This document shows, piece after piece, positions 22,371 through 32,669 of a stretch of 64,000 nt of DNA. The notes under the pieces were generated by a model, which saw nothing but the letters and a program-made list of their open reading frames with translations, was not told the DNA's origin and ran no database searches. The DNA is from Limnoperna fortunei (Eukaryota; Mollusca; Bivalvia; Mytilida; Modiolidae), in contig OX104114.1 of the NCBI GenBank assembly GCA_944474755.1, positions 49,406,647-49,470,646 of the forward strand, written 5' to 3'. The first letter of the stretch is position 1. Every line of letters starts with the position of its first letter. Made by a program: the position numbers and the translations under genes.

Positions 22371-23996
22371 CTAGTACAAAAGGTTCAAGAATTCCACTAG
22401 ACAAGGCAATGGTTCGGCCCATGGTACCAATACTCTGAACTGGTCTACCTGCCCACGAGAGATACAGTCGGCTATTTTATTACTTGTAGATTCTATATAA
22501 GTCGATTTTAACTGTATATTCAATTTTAAACTGCAATAAATAATGAACCTTAGAAGTGACATCACAGTCTCAGATCTTGAACTCTTGTTATTTAAAATCT
22601 TAACTACAGACTGATTGTCACAAAAAACACGACCTTTTTGTTCGAAAATTCATGCCCCCAAAGAAAAAGTGCCAAGGCATTGGGAATTAGTTCTAAATAT
22701 GTGATATCCCTTAAAATAGAAGTGCATTTCCAATGTTTTGGCCATTGTAAAAATGTCAATTTTCCTGCATAAAAAGCACCGCATCCTTTTGTCGAGCCAC
22801 CAGCACTGTCTGTGTAAAGTTGTAAATCATGATTGGTTGTCCAATTAACATCAGGCATGCAAGATACGCCATTAAAATTAGCAAGAAATTCTTTCCAAAC
22901 CCTAAGATTACTCTTCATCGATAAAGTTACCCTAATAAAATGATGAGGTTGAGATGCTTTATTTAAAGAAGCATAAACACGTCTTATAAATGCCCTACCG
23001 GCCGGAAGGGCTCGTGAACAAAAGGTCAATGAACCAGCTAATGACTGAAGAGTTCTAAGTGTCACCTTTTTATTTTGTAAAACATATTCAAGTTTGTCAT
23101 TAAGCTCAACAATCTTATTGGATGGTATTTTGATAACCATATCATCGCAATCGATTGTAAGGCCTAAATATTCAATTTTTGTTGTAGGACCCTCCGTTTT
23201 TTCATGAGCAATTGGTACACTCAAACGTTCACAAACAGAATGTAAGGTTGCCATTAAATTCCTGCAGTCGTCTGTGCAGGCCTTTCCCGCGAAAAAGAAA
23301 TCGTCTAAATAATGATCTGTATCTTGGCAATTACTCGCTGTTCTCACAGCCCACTCAATAAAAGTTGAGAACCTCTCAAAATAGGAACAAGATTGAGAAG
23401 GCCCATTGGCAACATTTTGTCTATAAAATTACTCCCATTGAATTTAATACCTAACAAGTCAAAAGACCCTGGATACATTGGCAGCAAGCGAAATGTCACA
23501 TTTCCCACAAAGTGCATGTTTACCTAAGCGTTGAATAATACAGACAGCATTATCAAACGAGGAGTATTGAACAGTAGCATGAGACTGGTCAATATAAGAA
23601 TTAATTCCATGACCTAATGGATAAGACAAATGGGTTGTAAGTCTAAATCCTCCTGTATTTTTTAGGAACTATACCAATAGGGCTGCACCTGAGGTTTGAA
23701 ATAGGTCTTTCGCAGAATGGTCCTAAAATTCTACCCAATTCGATTTCAGCTTGAAGTTTTTGTGCCACAAAATCAGGAAATTGATAAACTGAGTTTAGGT
23801 TTTTACAATCCACAGCTGATCGTGGTCCTTTGTAATGTATCGGAAAGCCAAACCTGAAACCATTTTCTAAAATTAAAGCACTGTCATAGTCGGGATAATA
23901 CTTTAACATACGACATAATTCAACAACATTTATAGGCGATTTACCTAAAGACCAGAGCTCATCTCTGCTAGTAAATTCTGCAATAAAGAAACACAA
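22371..23996 (-). pseudogene. Reverse transcriptase/RNase H of Ngaro-like element, several frameshifts
   Basis: Frame 23996-23643 holds the start of the RT ('RFGFPIHYKGPRSA', 'SNLRCSPIGIVPKKYRR'). Sequence between 23642 and 23350 continues the RT in broken frames ('CGKCDISLAANVSRVF'). Frame 23347-22604 carries the catalytic YLDD box (DHYLDDFFFAG), then 'IEYLGLTIDCDD' and the RNase H start 'LQLYTDSAGGSTKGCGAFY' (catalytic Asp). After a frameshift at a T-run near 22625, frame 22565-22371 ends the RNase H with 'ESTSNKIADCISRGQ'. RT plus RNase H ahead of a tyrosine recombinase is the DIRS/Ngaro order. At least three frame breaks make this copy probably inactive. Confidence 0.85.
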
Positions 23997-24021
23997 ATTT
24001 CTACCTTTATATAGTTATATG

Positions 24022-25002
24022 CTACTTTGACGGCTGCTTAGCCTTAAATAAATGGCTGGGTTTTTGCAACGAATTTTTATTCTGAGTTTGTTGAGCTTTG
24101 CTGGAACCAGCTGAACAGTTTATAATAGGATGATTCATCTGACATTTAAGGCATGCATATCGATAATTGCAGCTGAATTTGTTGCATGTACCCTTATAGT
24201 TGTAATCATAACAACAATATTTAGACGACGTTTGGCTAGTAGCTCTATTAAAAGGTGTAGCAATAAAGCGTAACCATAGCTCGCCATCAATTGAACCCCA
24301 AGACTTTAATGGGTTCATGGAAATTCTCAACCTAAATTGCTGGTCATAAAGTAACCACCTGCTAGTTGGATTTTCTTCAGCCACGTTTCTTATAAGCGTT
24401 ATGTAACGAATAAGCTCACCAGCCTTATGTGGATGATTTTCTATCATAATAGATACATAATTAAGAAATGCATTTGTCCATGAGCTGATAGAATCTATGC
24501 TTTTAGATTTTCGTTGCCTAGGTTGCAAAACAAGTTTGCCGTTTATTATTTCTAAATTACTTGATCTTTGATCAACATTATTTTCAAAATTTTGCTTCAA
24601 AAATTGAGCAAGGTCTACATACTCGAAATTCCAAACTTTTTCTTTTAAATTAGGAGTTATAAATACATCCGTTTCATTTGCATACATGGGAATTAACAGC
24701 GGCTCATTTGAGGCTACCGATGTGCAACTTTCAATATTATTTATCAAAATAGAATTATTACCCTGTCTAACTGCAGTATGATTATGAAGAATATGCTGTT
24801 CAAGCGGCCATTGAACTCCCTGGACAACTGGGGCTGCTGGTTCGGTATCGGGTCTCCGCAGCTCTGGGACAGGACCATGCTGCTCGTGCACCGGTAATGG
24901 ATCGAGTCTCTGTGGTTCAGGTACAAGTTGTTCTGGAACCCTATTCCGTAAAGGATACGGACCCCTTCTTTGAATAGCGCCGCGACCACGTCTTCGAGGC
25001 AT
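24022..25002 (-). CDS. Gag-like protein of Ngaro-like element
   Basis: Intact 326-codon frame. The N-terminus is Arg/Pro-rich and basic (MPRRRGRGAIQ). The middle region, about residues 130-230, is probably mostly helical. The C-terminus has a Cys/His cluster at about residues 262-295 with the pattern C-C-Y-x5-GTC-x4-C-x4-AC-x2-C-x3-H-x4-C, which resembles the zinc-binding end of DIRS/Ngaro Gag proteins. A basic tail follows. It probably binds the element RNA and packages it. It is the first ORF after the A1 repeat, and the ATG at 25002 is the only upstream in-frame start. Confidence 0.8.
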   Translation of the reverse strand: MPRRRGRGAIQRRGPYPLRNRVPEQLVPEPQRLDPLPVHEQHGPVPELRRPDTEPAAPVVQGVQWPLEQHILHNHTAVRQGNNSILINNIESCTSVASNEPLLIPMYANETDVFITPNLKEKVWNFEYVDLAQFLKQNFENNVDQRSSNLEIINGKLVLQPRQRKSKSIDSISSWTNAFLNYVSIMIENHPHKAGELIRYITLIRNVAEENPTSRWLLYDQQFRLRISMNPLKSWGSIDGELWLRFIATPFNRATSQTSSKYCCYDYNYKGTCNKFSCNYRYACLKCQMNHPIINCSAGSSKAQQTQNKNSLQKPSHLFKAKQPSK

Positions 25003-25347
25003 GTCAGTTACTTGAAAAATGTGTCAATAGAACATTAAATTTGCAGTAATTTATATATTCTCACAGTTTACAAGAGAAAATTGAAATAGACAAATTAACT
25101 TAAATTTTGGGAAAAACGCCGTACCTTTGTTAAATTCTTCTGTAATTAGAATCATTATTCATAAACAGCATGAAATCGGCTTTATGCGATATCGAAATAT
25201 CCGTTTTTTTTACAAAGTTACTAAAATAAAATTAATCATAAAATTTGAAAATTATTCCTGTAATGAATAATAAAGGTGTTATTAAACACTGTTATCATGT
25301 TAAACATTCATACTAATTATTATACAAACTATCTTCAACTTCTTTTC

Positions 25348-25512
25348 TTTTTTCCTAAAGAGAAACGTGGCGTTGCGTGGTCAAAAGCACGAAAAGACCG
25401 TGGCAATCAAGTGCACCGTTTTTATACCTAAGTGCCGCTTAGGTAATTGAAGAGTTACAGGACAGATAACTCGTCGAATAATTATAATAAACGAATTTAA
25501 TTTTGATTATTA
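25348..25512 (-). repeat. A1 split direct repeat, 5' end of Ngaro-like element
   Basis: Matches A2 (20235-20399), with a visible C/T difference at 'gtgca[c/t]cg'. It marks the right edge of the element on the plus strand. A presumed leader of about 345 bases (25003-25347) separates it from the Gag start. Confidence 0.9.
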
Positions 25513-25897
25513 GTATATGCTCAAACTATCTTATTCTTTACACATTACACCTCTTCTCTCCTATCGTCATTACGGATATCAAAAATCACCAATGTTACTG
25601 AGATAAGAAATTTCATAATAACACAAAAGAATTATATATATGTGTCCAAGTGAAAAATTCGATATATTTATTTATTTATTGCAGAACAACCATGTCCAAT
25701 GCATTTTGAATTTGATGATTAGATCTAGACTCAAAATGAGATTTTTCTTTTTCTTTTTTCGTGGTTTTAGCCCATATTTTATTGGATTTATTTTTTAGAT
25801 GTACATATTATTCCAAAAGTTTAAAAAGACAAAGTCCAAAACTTTTGACTCAAATTATGTTAAACTTTTTACAATTTAAAACATTTTAAAAGATCTA
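25513..25897. other. Spacer, nothing recognised
   Basis: AT-rich spacer between the Ngaro-like element and a MITE. No feature seen. Confidence 0.4.
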
Positions 25898-26525
25898 CTG
25901 TATAATAGCTACAATAATGTAGCTCTTTTTTTAAGGGCGGAGCTACAAAGAGGTCCCATTACTAGCAATGGAGCAAGCCGGGAGTGATTCACACCCGGGG
26001 GTTTTATGCATATAATATGCTATTAAACTGTTTCCCTAAATTGCTACATACTTTTTAATGTCTTTGAACTTTAACTGATATTTCTACAAAACCTAATTCG
26101 TTAGTTTTACTCTTTATTAGCAATCATGGCATTGTTGTCAAAATTTGAATTCCGGAAGTGCATATTTTTCTGATTCGATTTGGTAAAATGATTATCCGGA
26201 TCTAGTTTTTTCCGGATTCATTGTATTAGCTGGGATCAAATTTTTACCGATACGATTCTATAATTCTTCACTCCACAATTTCAATTTTGTCAGCAATGTC
26301 ATGATTATGAAAAAGTGCTAAACATATTTAATTATACATTGTAGAAATGTAAGCTGAACGGCAGAGAAAGGAAAAAATATAAATTAAACAAAAATAGCAG
26401 TTTAATAATAAAATATGTATAAATGCCAAGAGTGTTTTTGCTCCATTACGAGTAATGGGACTTCTTTGTAGCTCCGTCCATGAAAAAAAGAAAACAGGAG
26501 CTACATTATTGCGACTCTACTATAT
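25898..26525. mobile_element. MITE with ~75-bp terminal inverted repeats
   Basis: The left arm (about 25898-25975) contains 'caataatgtagctc', 'cggagctacaaagag', 'gtcccattact' and 'aatggagcaa'. The right arm (about 26438-26525) carries their inverse complements in reverse order. The ~460-bp centre is AT-rich and non-coding. Both ends border 'ctgtataatag' / 'ctactatataat', so a TA-type target is possible. Superfamily not determined. Confidence 0.75.
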
Positions 26526-28760
26526 AATAACATAATTTCCGAAACAAGTTATGTGCTCATAAAAATGTTGTGTAGATTTCATGGTTCTCTTATTTCTGAA
26601 CATGTTTCTGTAGACATAGTAAAAAGCTTTATTTTGATTGGAAGCGTCTGATTAATTATGATTGTTGTTTCGTGGTTTTGTAAGATGTTCGTTTATAAAT
26701 AAATTTTCGTTTTACTTTCGATCATTCAATGTTATGATTGTTGTATCGGCAAACACAATGAATTAGTATTGTAATCTTATATCTCATCAGTTATTGATAC
26801 TTCTCTGGAAATGAAATAGATTTATTAAGTCATAAATTTGTTAGACACTTGAATAAGCATACTCTAACTTCCGTAACTAAAAAATAGTACCAAAGTTTAA
26901 CATAGTATAATTTCAAAACTTTTACTATTGTGTGTGTGAAAATCTGCAAATTTATATTGTAGATAGTCTAAAAGCAAACTATTAACAATTTAAAGAAGGT
27001 AAATACTTAATTGTTTCCATGTTTTTGTTTCTAATAGTGCCCATTTTTCTGGATTGACTGTCCCTCAATTATTAATTGCCGTAAATAGAATACCGAAAAA
27101 TATATATTATTACAAGAAAATTTGATATCAACCCAATTTTTGCAGTCCAAATTCATATTGTATCTTGATATTTCACTCAACTTGAATGATGTACATCATT
27201 CTTTTTGCATAATTATGTTTATTCATGGTATTTAGTAGTATACTTCGAAATATTTTCTCTTTTACCCAACCTTAGCAACGAAAGTGAATACAAATATATG
27301 GATAATCATTTCCAATCTGTGGTGTCCTCAAAGACCTTTACCAATACTAACGATATAAAAAAATATAAATTAAAACATAAATGAATAAAAATATCTAAAA
27401 CAACTGGTCAATTTTTAAGCTACAATGAAACATTAGTTAAGCATATATACGAGTACATTGTACTTTTTTGACCTTTCAGACTGGTTTCATGAAAGAGTTT
27501 CTAAATAAGATATTGTTTGTTCACAATACATAACTGAGCATAAATATTACACTGCAATTGACGTAAAAAGAAAGGATAAAAGAGGTATGTGTTATTGCTG
27601 TTCTAAAGACTGCAAAACACCAAAATAGTTGCTAAAATACATTAGGTTGACCATAAAAGTGCAAATTGTGCTAATTTGTACCAATTCAGATTTTTTTTAT
27701 ATGCGGGAAGCTCTTCTTGCTTTTGCTTAAATATTTTGTCTTTTTTCAGCGCTAACTTTCAACACCAAACAGTTTAAAATCATTTTTGTCTTTCACTGCA
27801 AATTTTGGCCTCTGAAAGTCCATTAGGAGATTACCCTGTGAAACCGAAACATTTTACATAACGGAGTTATTTCTCCACACACTGACATAACTGACAAAAG
27901 AAAACTGAAAAGTGAGAAATGTTGAAAAACTTTCTTACATAATTTGGCTTAAATATTCTGAAAAACGAAGTCGAAATTGAATTTGTCAAGGACACGCTTA
28001 TAACCAAAACTCACAAACCTTAAGTCGAAAATACCTAGGGTCTTCACCATTTGTCGTCCTGTGACATGTCCTTAAAAATGATCTCAAGGTCAAATTTCAA
28101 AAGTGACCTCGACATTAGACCTTAATTTTATCAAACGAAATGTGAATTGATACTTTGAATAATTTATTCATTATACATATGTTTGTTAATCTGATATTTT
28201 TTCAGTAAAAACATGTTCAGGCATGTACAGTTTCGCTCCCAATAAAATTGTTCATTTGAAATTTTCGCCTTTTTGATACCATTGTGACAGTTTCAAGGGT
28301 TTGTAATATCACTGCACCACAGTAAAATCTGACAAGGGATTATATTATTGCTACTATTCACAGATTCAGGCACGATTCATTTGGCAAAAAATGCAGCATC
28401 TCTTTAATTAATTACTATAAAAACGAATGAAATCGAATCTTCAACCATTGTTCAACAACACACCAAAAAACACATTAAAGTAGAGGTAGCGGGATGTTTG
28501 GCATGCCAAAAAGGGTCAATGATCTTAGCAACCTGTAAAGTATAAAAATTAGCTTAAACTGAATACGTTTAACACACAGAAATTTGTTACAAAAAATATT
28601 TTCGGTCTTTCTATATGCATCCAGTTTCCTTCCAGTAGGGATATTTAAATCTTAATTTGACCAAATTGGAAGATCGTTTATTATTAAGTTTGATGCTCTT
28701 TTATCCGACCTTTAAACATTTCAATAAACTACGTATGGAACATGTTGATTCCTGTATCAG
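26526..28760. other. Long AT-rich non-coding stretch
   Basis: No exon, transposon or clear tandem repeat was recognised. Short AGGTCA-type hexamers occur near 28080-28125, like those at 4.8-8.4 kb. Confidence 0.4.
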
Positions 28761-28762
28761 TG

Positions 28763-29196
28763 GCCGTTCATGTCACAATTGTGATGTTTCTATCGGCTTG
28801 CATTTTTCTATCACGATGCATTTAAAAGCATCGCAACGGAAAAAACTGTATGCCTAATGTAAAAAGTATCAGCTTACTTTTAAAAAAGCAGGGGCTTGCT
28901 TTTTTCATCTGCCACAAATGTGATGTTTCTATTAGCTTGCGTTTTTCTATCGCGATACTTGTTAAAAGCATTTCTATACTTTTGAAAAGCACGGAGATAC
29001 TTTTTAAAAGCATCTCGATACTTGTTAAAATTTTAACAAGTATCACGATGCTTAAAAAAATATCGCGAAGCTTTTTTCTTTCATGCATGATATTTTTTCA
29101 TCGCTATGCTTTTAGTAAGTATCGCGATTCTTTTAACAAGTATCGCGATAGAAAATACAAGCCGATAGAAACATCGCAATTGTGAGATGAACGGCA
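28763..29196. mobile_element. Foldback element with nested iterated motif
   Basis: The left outer arm from 28763 ('gccgttcatgtcacaatt', 'gatgtttctatcggcttg') pairs with the right arm ending at about 29196 ('caagccgatagaaacatc', 'gagatgaacggc'). Inside, a ~20-bp motif of the type CGATACTTGTTAAAAGCAT is repeated about ten times, in both orientations, and meets at 'gttaaaattttaac' (29027-29040). A second inner copy of the arm starts near 28912. Frames across it are by-products of the palindrome. No transposase is present. Confidence 0.8.
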
Positions 29197-29500
29197 ACGG
29201 ATATTCCTGTTTGGCACATTAAATAAAATAAAGTGGTACGTGCAATTACTGTATGACGCGACCAACATTACATTAGATATTATTCCGGAATCCAAGTATA
29301 ATATGACCAGCCATAAAGTCACACTTAGGTGTAGACATGAGTATCATTGATTTTTCATATACTGCCATGAAATTTCGAATTATTTAAATTTTAAAGTTTT
29401 TCTATTCTCAAGGTGTAGATGACCCTAGCCGGATTTGGTAAAACGTTTGGAAACTTTTATGATAAAAGGTTTAGAACACCATAATTAATGTTAAGGTTTT

Positions 29501-29550
29501 GAGCGCTACTTATGAGTTTGGATTAGACAAACACGCGTCTGGTGTAGTAT
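29501..29550 (+). repeat. Degenerate hammerhead-like motif in a different repeat
   Basis: Contains 'cgctacttatgag', 'tagac', 'aaacacgcgtctggtgt' and then 'ataaccctgataact'. The order resembles stem I / CUGAUGA / stem II / GAAA / GUC / stem I but the core is broken (TTATGAG for CTGATGAG, CAAAC for CGAAAC). It is probably a decayed relative of hammerhead-bearing bivalve repeats and is not expected to be active. Confidence 0.5.
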
Positions 29551-29845
29551 AACCCTGATAACTTAAATAACATTTTATATATAAAAACCCAGTAAAATAA
29601 CCGATGTTGATTCATTTTTAAGGAAAAACTAGTAAGATTTTAGCATCATAAAGAGTTCTTTATATCCATATTATGAAGATATGTGAAAACCACAACTTTG
29701 TTTTTTTTAAAATATTTTAGCAAGTAAGTTGTGTTTTGGGGATTGGACTATATCTGTGTGCACACGTGTCTTTTTTCTATGTAATAATATAAATATATAT
29801 AAATATTTCCTTATATTTAATATTGTTTTTGTTTATCTTTTTCAG

Positions 29846-29870
29846 TTTCAGAGGAAGAAATACAACAGTG
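29846..29870 (+). CDS. NCS-1/frequenin-like exon (25-nt microexon)
   Basis: Preceded by a polypyrimidine tract and CAG (ending 29845) and followed by the donor GTGAGT at 29871. The reading is (x)TT-SEEEIQQ-(TG), where the split last codon becomes Trp with the G opening the exon at 53931. The product SEEEIQQ-W-FKGFMKDCP matches the 'Y/F-[TS]-E-x-E-[VI]-[QR]-Q-W-x-K/R-GF' segment of neuronal calcium sensor proteins, N-terminal to EF-hand 1. NCS-1 is a myristoylated Ca2+ sensor that regulates synaptic transmission and PI4-kinase (family knowledge). The preceding exon with the myristoylation signal was not found. Because the exon is short, it rests on splice-site and phase fit. Confidence 0.75.
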
Positions 29871-29887
29871 GTGAGTAGTAGTTATAA

Positions 29888-29931
<44 letters not shown>

Positions 29932-29960
29932 GTAGTAGTTATAAAACATATATATATATA
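29871..29960 (+). repeat. Duplicated splice-donor segment with (TA)n tracts
   Basis: The 27-nt segment starting GTGAGTAGTAGTTATAAAAC at the donor recurs 57 bp downstream at 29928, each time followed by (TA)n. Use of the second GTGAGT would place an immediate TGA after the Trp codon, so only the first donor gives an open product. The tandem ~446-bp units begin right after. Confidence 0.8.
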
Positions 29961-31601
29961 TGTCTAAGATTCACCCCGGTTAATGAAGCTATATTTTTAT
30001 ATAGCGGATTTGGCCGAGGGGTCTAGACCGCTGGACATAGTGCAGGCGAATTGGTGCCACAGTGTCACAACGGTGTGAGTTCGAATCCCGCTGAGGGAGA
30101 GCAAAAATTTGACAGTGTTAAAAATCTAATTCAAACAGTGTTGGGCTTAATTTGTAGACTTATATATAAATATTTGATATTAACCCTGTATTTCTGATGT
30201 TTCAGAAATCCGCTGGATAGATATATTATATGGTTGTCACAATACTTAGACGTTTGTATATAATTTACTTACTGTGACTGCATGACAAGTAACTTTGTCA
30301 TCCTATATAATATATACAAAAATGCTGAATTAGATTACTGTCAGATTAATACGTATTGGTTACGAAAATTCCATCTTCACACGCTAGTACACATGTACTA
30401 TGTCTATGTCTAAGATTCACCCCGGTTAATGAAGCTATATTTTTATATAGCGGATTTGGCCGAGGGGTCTAGACCGCTGGACATAGTGCAGGCGAATTGG
30501 TGCCACAGTGTCACAACGGTGTGAGTTCGAATCCCGCTGAGGGAAAGCAAAAATTTGACAGTGTTAAAAATCTAATTCAAACAGTGTTGGGCTTAATTTG
30601 TAGACGTATATATAAATATTTGATATTAACCCTGTATTTCTGATGTTTCAGAAATCCACTGGATAGATATATTATATGGTTGTCACAATACTTAGACGTT
30701 TGTATATAATTTACTTACTGTGACTGCATGACAAGTAACTTTGTCATCCTATATAATATATACAAAAATGCTGAATTAGATTACTGTCAGATTAATACGT
30801 ATTGGTTACGAAAATTCCATCGTCACACGCTAGTACACATGTACTATGTCTATGTCTAAGATTCACCCCGGTTAATGAAGCTATATTTTTATATAGCGGA
30901 TTTGGCCGAGGGGTCTAGACCGCTGGACATAGTGCAGGCGAATTGGTGCCACAGTGTCACAACGGTGTGAGTTCGAATCCCGCTGAGGGAAAGCAAAAAT
31001 TTGACAGTGTTAAAAATCTAATTCAAACAGTGTTGGGCTTAATTTGTAGACGTATATATAAATATTTGATATTAACCCTGTATTTCTGATGTTTCAGAAA
31101 TCCGCTGGATAGATATATTATATGGTTGTCACAATACTTAGACGTTTGTATATAATTTACTTACTGTGACTGCATGACAAGTAACTTTGTCATCCTAGAT
31201 TCACCCCGGTTAATGAAGCTATATTTTTATATAGCGGATTTGGCCGAGGGGTCTAGACCGCTGGACACAGTGCAGGCGAATTGGTGCCACAGTGTCACAA
31301 CGGTGTGAGTTCGAATCCCGCTGAGGGAAAGCAAAAATTTGACAGTGTTAAAAATCTAATTCAAACAGTGTTGGTTGTCACAATACTTAGACGTTTGTAT
31401 ATAATTTACTTACTGTAACTGCATGACAAGTAACTTTGTCATCCTATATAATATATACAAAAATGCTGAATTAGATTACTGTCAGATTAATACGTATTGG
31501 TTACGAAAATTCCATCGTCACACGCTAGTACACATGTACTATGTCTATGTCTAAGATTCACCACGGTTAATGAAGCTCTATTTTTATTTTTATATAGCGA
31601 A
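29961..31601 (+). repeat. Tandem ~446-bp units with tRNA-like head (left flank of satellite)
   Basis: Units start 'tgtctaagattcaccccgg' at 29961, 30407 and 30853 (spacing 446). A third is cut short near 31196 and a fourth, internally deleted, runs to about 31601. Each contains a tRNA-like module beginning GCGGATTTGGCCGAGGGGTC at 30004, 30450, 30896 and 31234. An A-box-like TGGCCGAGGGGT and a B-box-like GAGTTCGAATCCC lie about 65 bases apart. The acceptor and T stems do not close properly, so this is a tRNA-derived repeat, not a tRNA gene. The modules read in the direction of the NCS-1 gene. Confidence 0.85.
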
Positions 31602-31650
31602 GTCTAGAAGATTATGCAACGATACAAATGACGGTGTTTCTTGGTTTCAA
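31602..31650 (-). repeat. Inverted fragment of the 510-bp satellite at the array edge
   Basis: The sequence from 'agtctagaagattatgcaac' to 'gacggtgtttcttg' is the inverse complement of the segment of the satellite monomer running from 'aagaaacaccgtc' to 'ttctagact'. It sits at the junction between the tRNA-like units and the first direct satellite monomer. Confidence 0.8.
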
Positions 31651-32625
31651 TATGTTATTTTGTTATGTCATTTATTTATATTGACATTCAATTGACATTT
31701 GAGCAGAGCCAAGTAACAGCACAGCACGTCCGCGGGTGGTGGACTGGGAAGTAACTATTTTGGGTTAAGTTGGATTGAGAAAGTTTAAGATCAATATGTT
31801 ATGACTTGTTTACGTCATTTATTGATATTGACATTCAATGACTAAGGCCATTCGTTGGTCATTTTTTGTCTAAATTTTTGACAAGAAACACCGTCATTTG
31901 TATCGTTGCATAATCTTCTAGACTTGTATATTATTTTTGGTTTATGCTTTATCGTCATGTTTGTCGATCCGATACTTAATAAGCTTGCTGGTTGGTAGAT
32001 CCTGTAGACTTTTAATATAATATTTTGAACTACCTGTATTGTGTATTTACACGATCCCAGTGGACTTATATTATTCCATCGCCAAATGAAAAAAATACTT
32101 TAAGCATTTGGAGTTAAACGCCACTGATGAGTCTTGAGTAGACGAAACGCGCGTCTGACGTAATGAATTTGTCACTTGGTAATTTTCATTACATCTTGTT
32201 GGAATATTTGAGCAGAGCCAAGTAACAGCACAGCACGTCCGCGGGTGGTGGACTGGGAAGTAACTATTTTGGGTTAAGTTGGATTGAGAAAGTTTAAGAT
32301 CAATATGTTATGACTTGTTTACGTCATTTATTTATATTGACATTCAATGACTAAGGCCATTCGTTGGTCAGTCTTTGTCTAAATTTTTGACAAGAAACAC
32401 CGTCATTTGTATCGTTGCATAATCTTCTAGACTTGTATATTATATTTTGTTTATGCTGTATCGTCATGTTTGTCGATCCGATACTTAATAAGCTTGCTGG
32501 TTGGTAAATCCTTTAGACTTTTTATATAATATTTTGAACTACCTGTATTGTGTATTTACACGATCCCAGTGGACTTATATTATTCCATCGCCAAATGAAA
32601 AAATTCTTTAAGCATTTAGAGTTAA

Positions 32626-32669
32626 ACGCCACTGATGGGTCTTGAGTAGACGAAACGCGCGTCTGGCGT
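32626..32669 (+). ncRNA. Hammerhead motif with core change A9 to G
   Basis: Core reads CTGATGG instead of CTGATGA, here and in the duplicated monomer at 35179. A9 is an invariant catalytic-core base, so little or no self-cleavage is expected. The stems are intact. Confidence 0.8.

Larger units (their letters stand above)
19592..25512 (-). mobile_element. Ngaro/DIRS-type tyrosine-recombinase retrotransposon
   Basis: On the minus strand the order is A1 repeat (25348-25512), gag-like frame, RT/RNase H, tyrosine recombinase, SGNH hydrolase, then B1 (20406-20866), A2 (20235-20399) and B2 (19592-20056). A1 matches A2 and B1 matches B2, giving the split direct repeat layout A1-ORFs-B1-A2-B2 characteristic of Ngaro/PAT-like YR retroelements. 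Such elements are thought to integrate a circular DNA using a Cre-like recombinase. A1 and A2 differ at very few positions, so the insertion is young. The reading frames are nevertheless interrupted by several frameshifts, some at homopolymers. Repeat ends share ATTATTA, a plausible crossover core (inference). Confidence 0.9.

Noticed and set aside
28657..29322. Overlapping frames on both strands (66-111 codons)
   Set aside because: They are by-products of the foldback element's iterated motif, in both orientations.
29823..30026. 67-codon frame overlapping the NCS-1 microexon
   Set aside because: It is in a different frame from the NCS-1 reading and runs into the (TA)n tract; the NCS-1 phase is supported by the downstream exons.
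30004..31330. Possible functional tRNA genes
   Set aside because: A- and B-box-like motifs are present, but the acceptor and T stems do not pair and no clear anticodon arm could be drawn. Best seen as tRNA-derived repeat heads.
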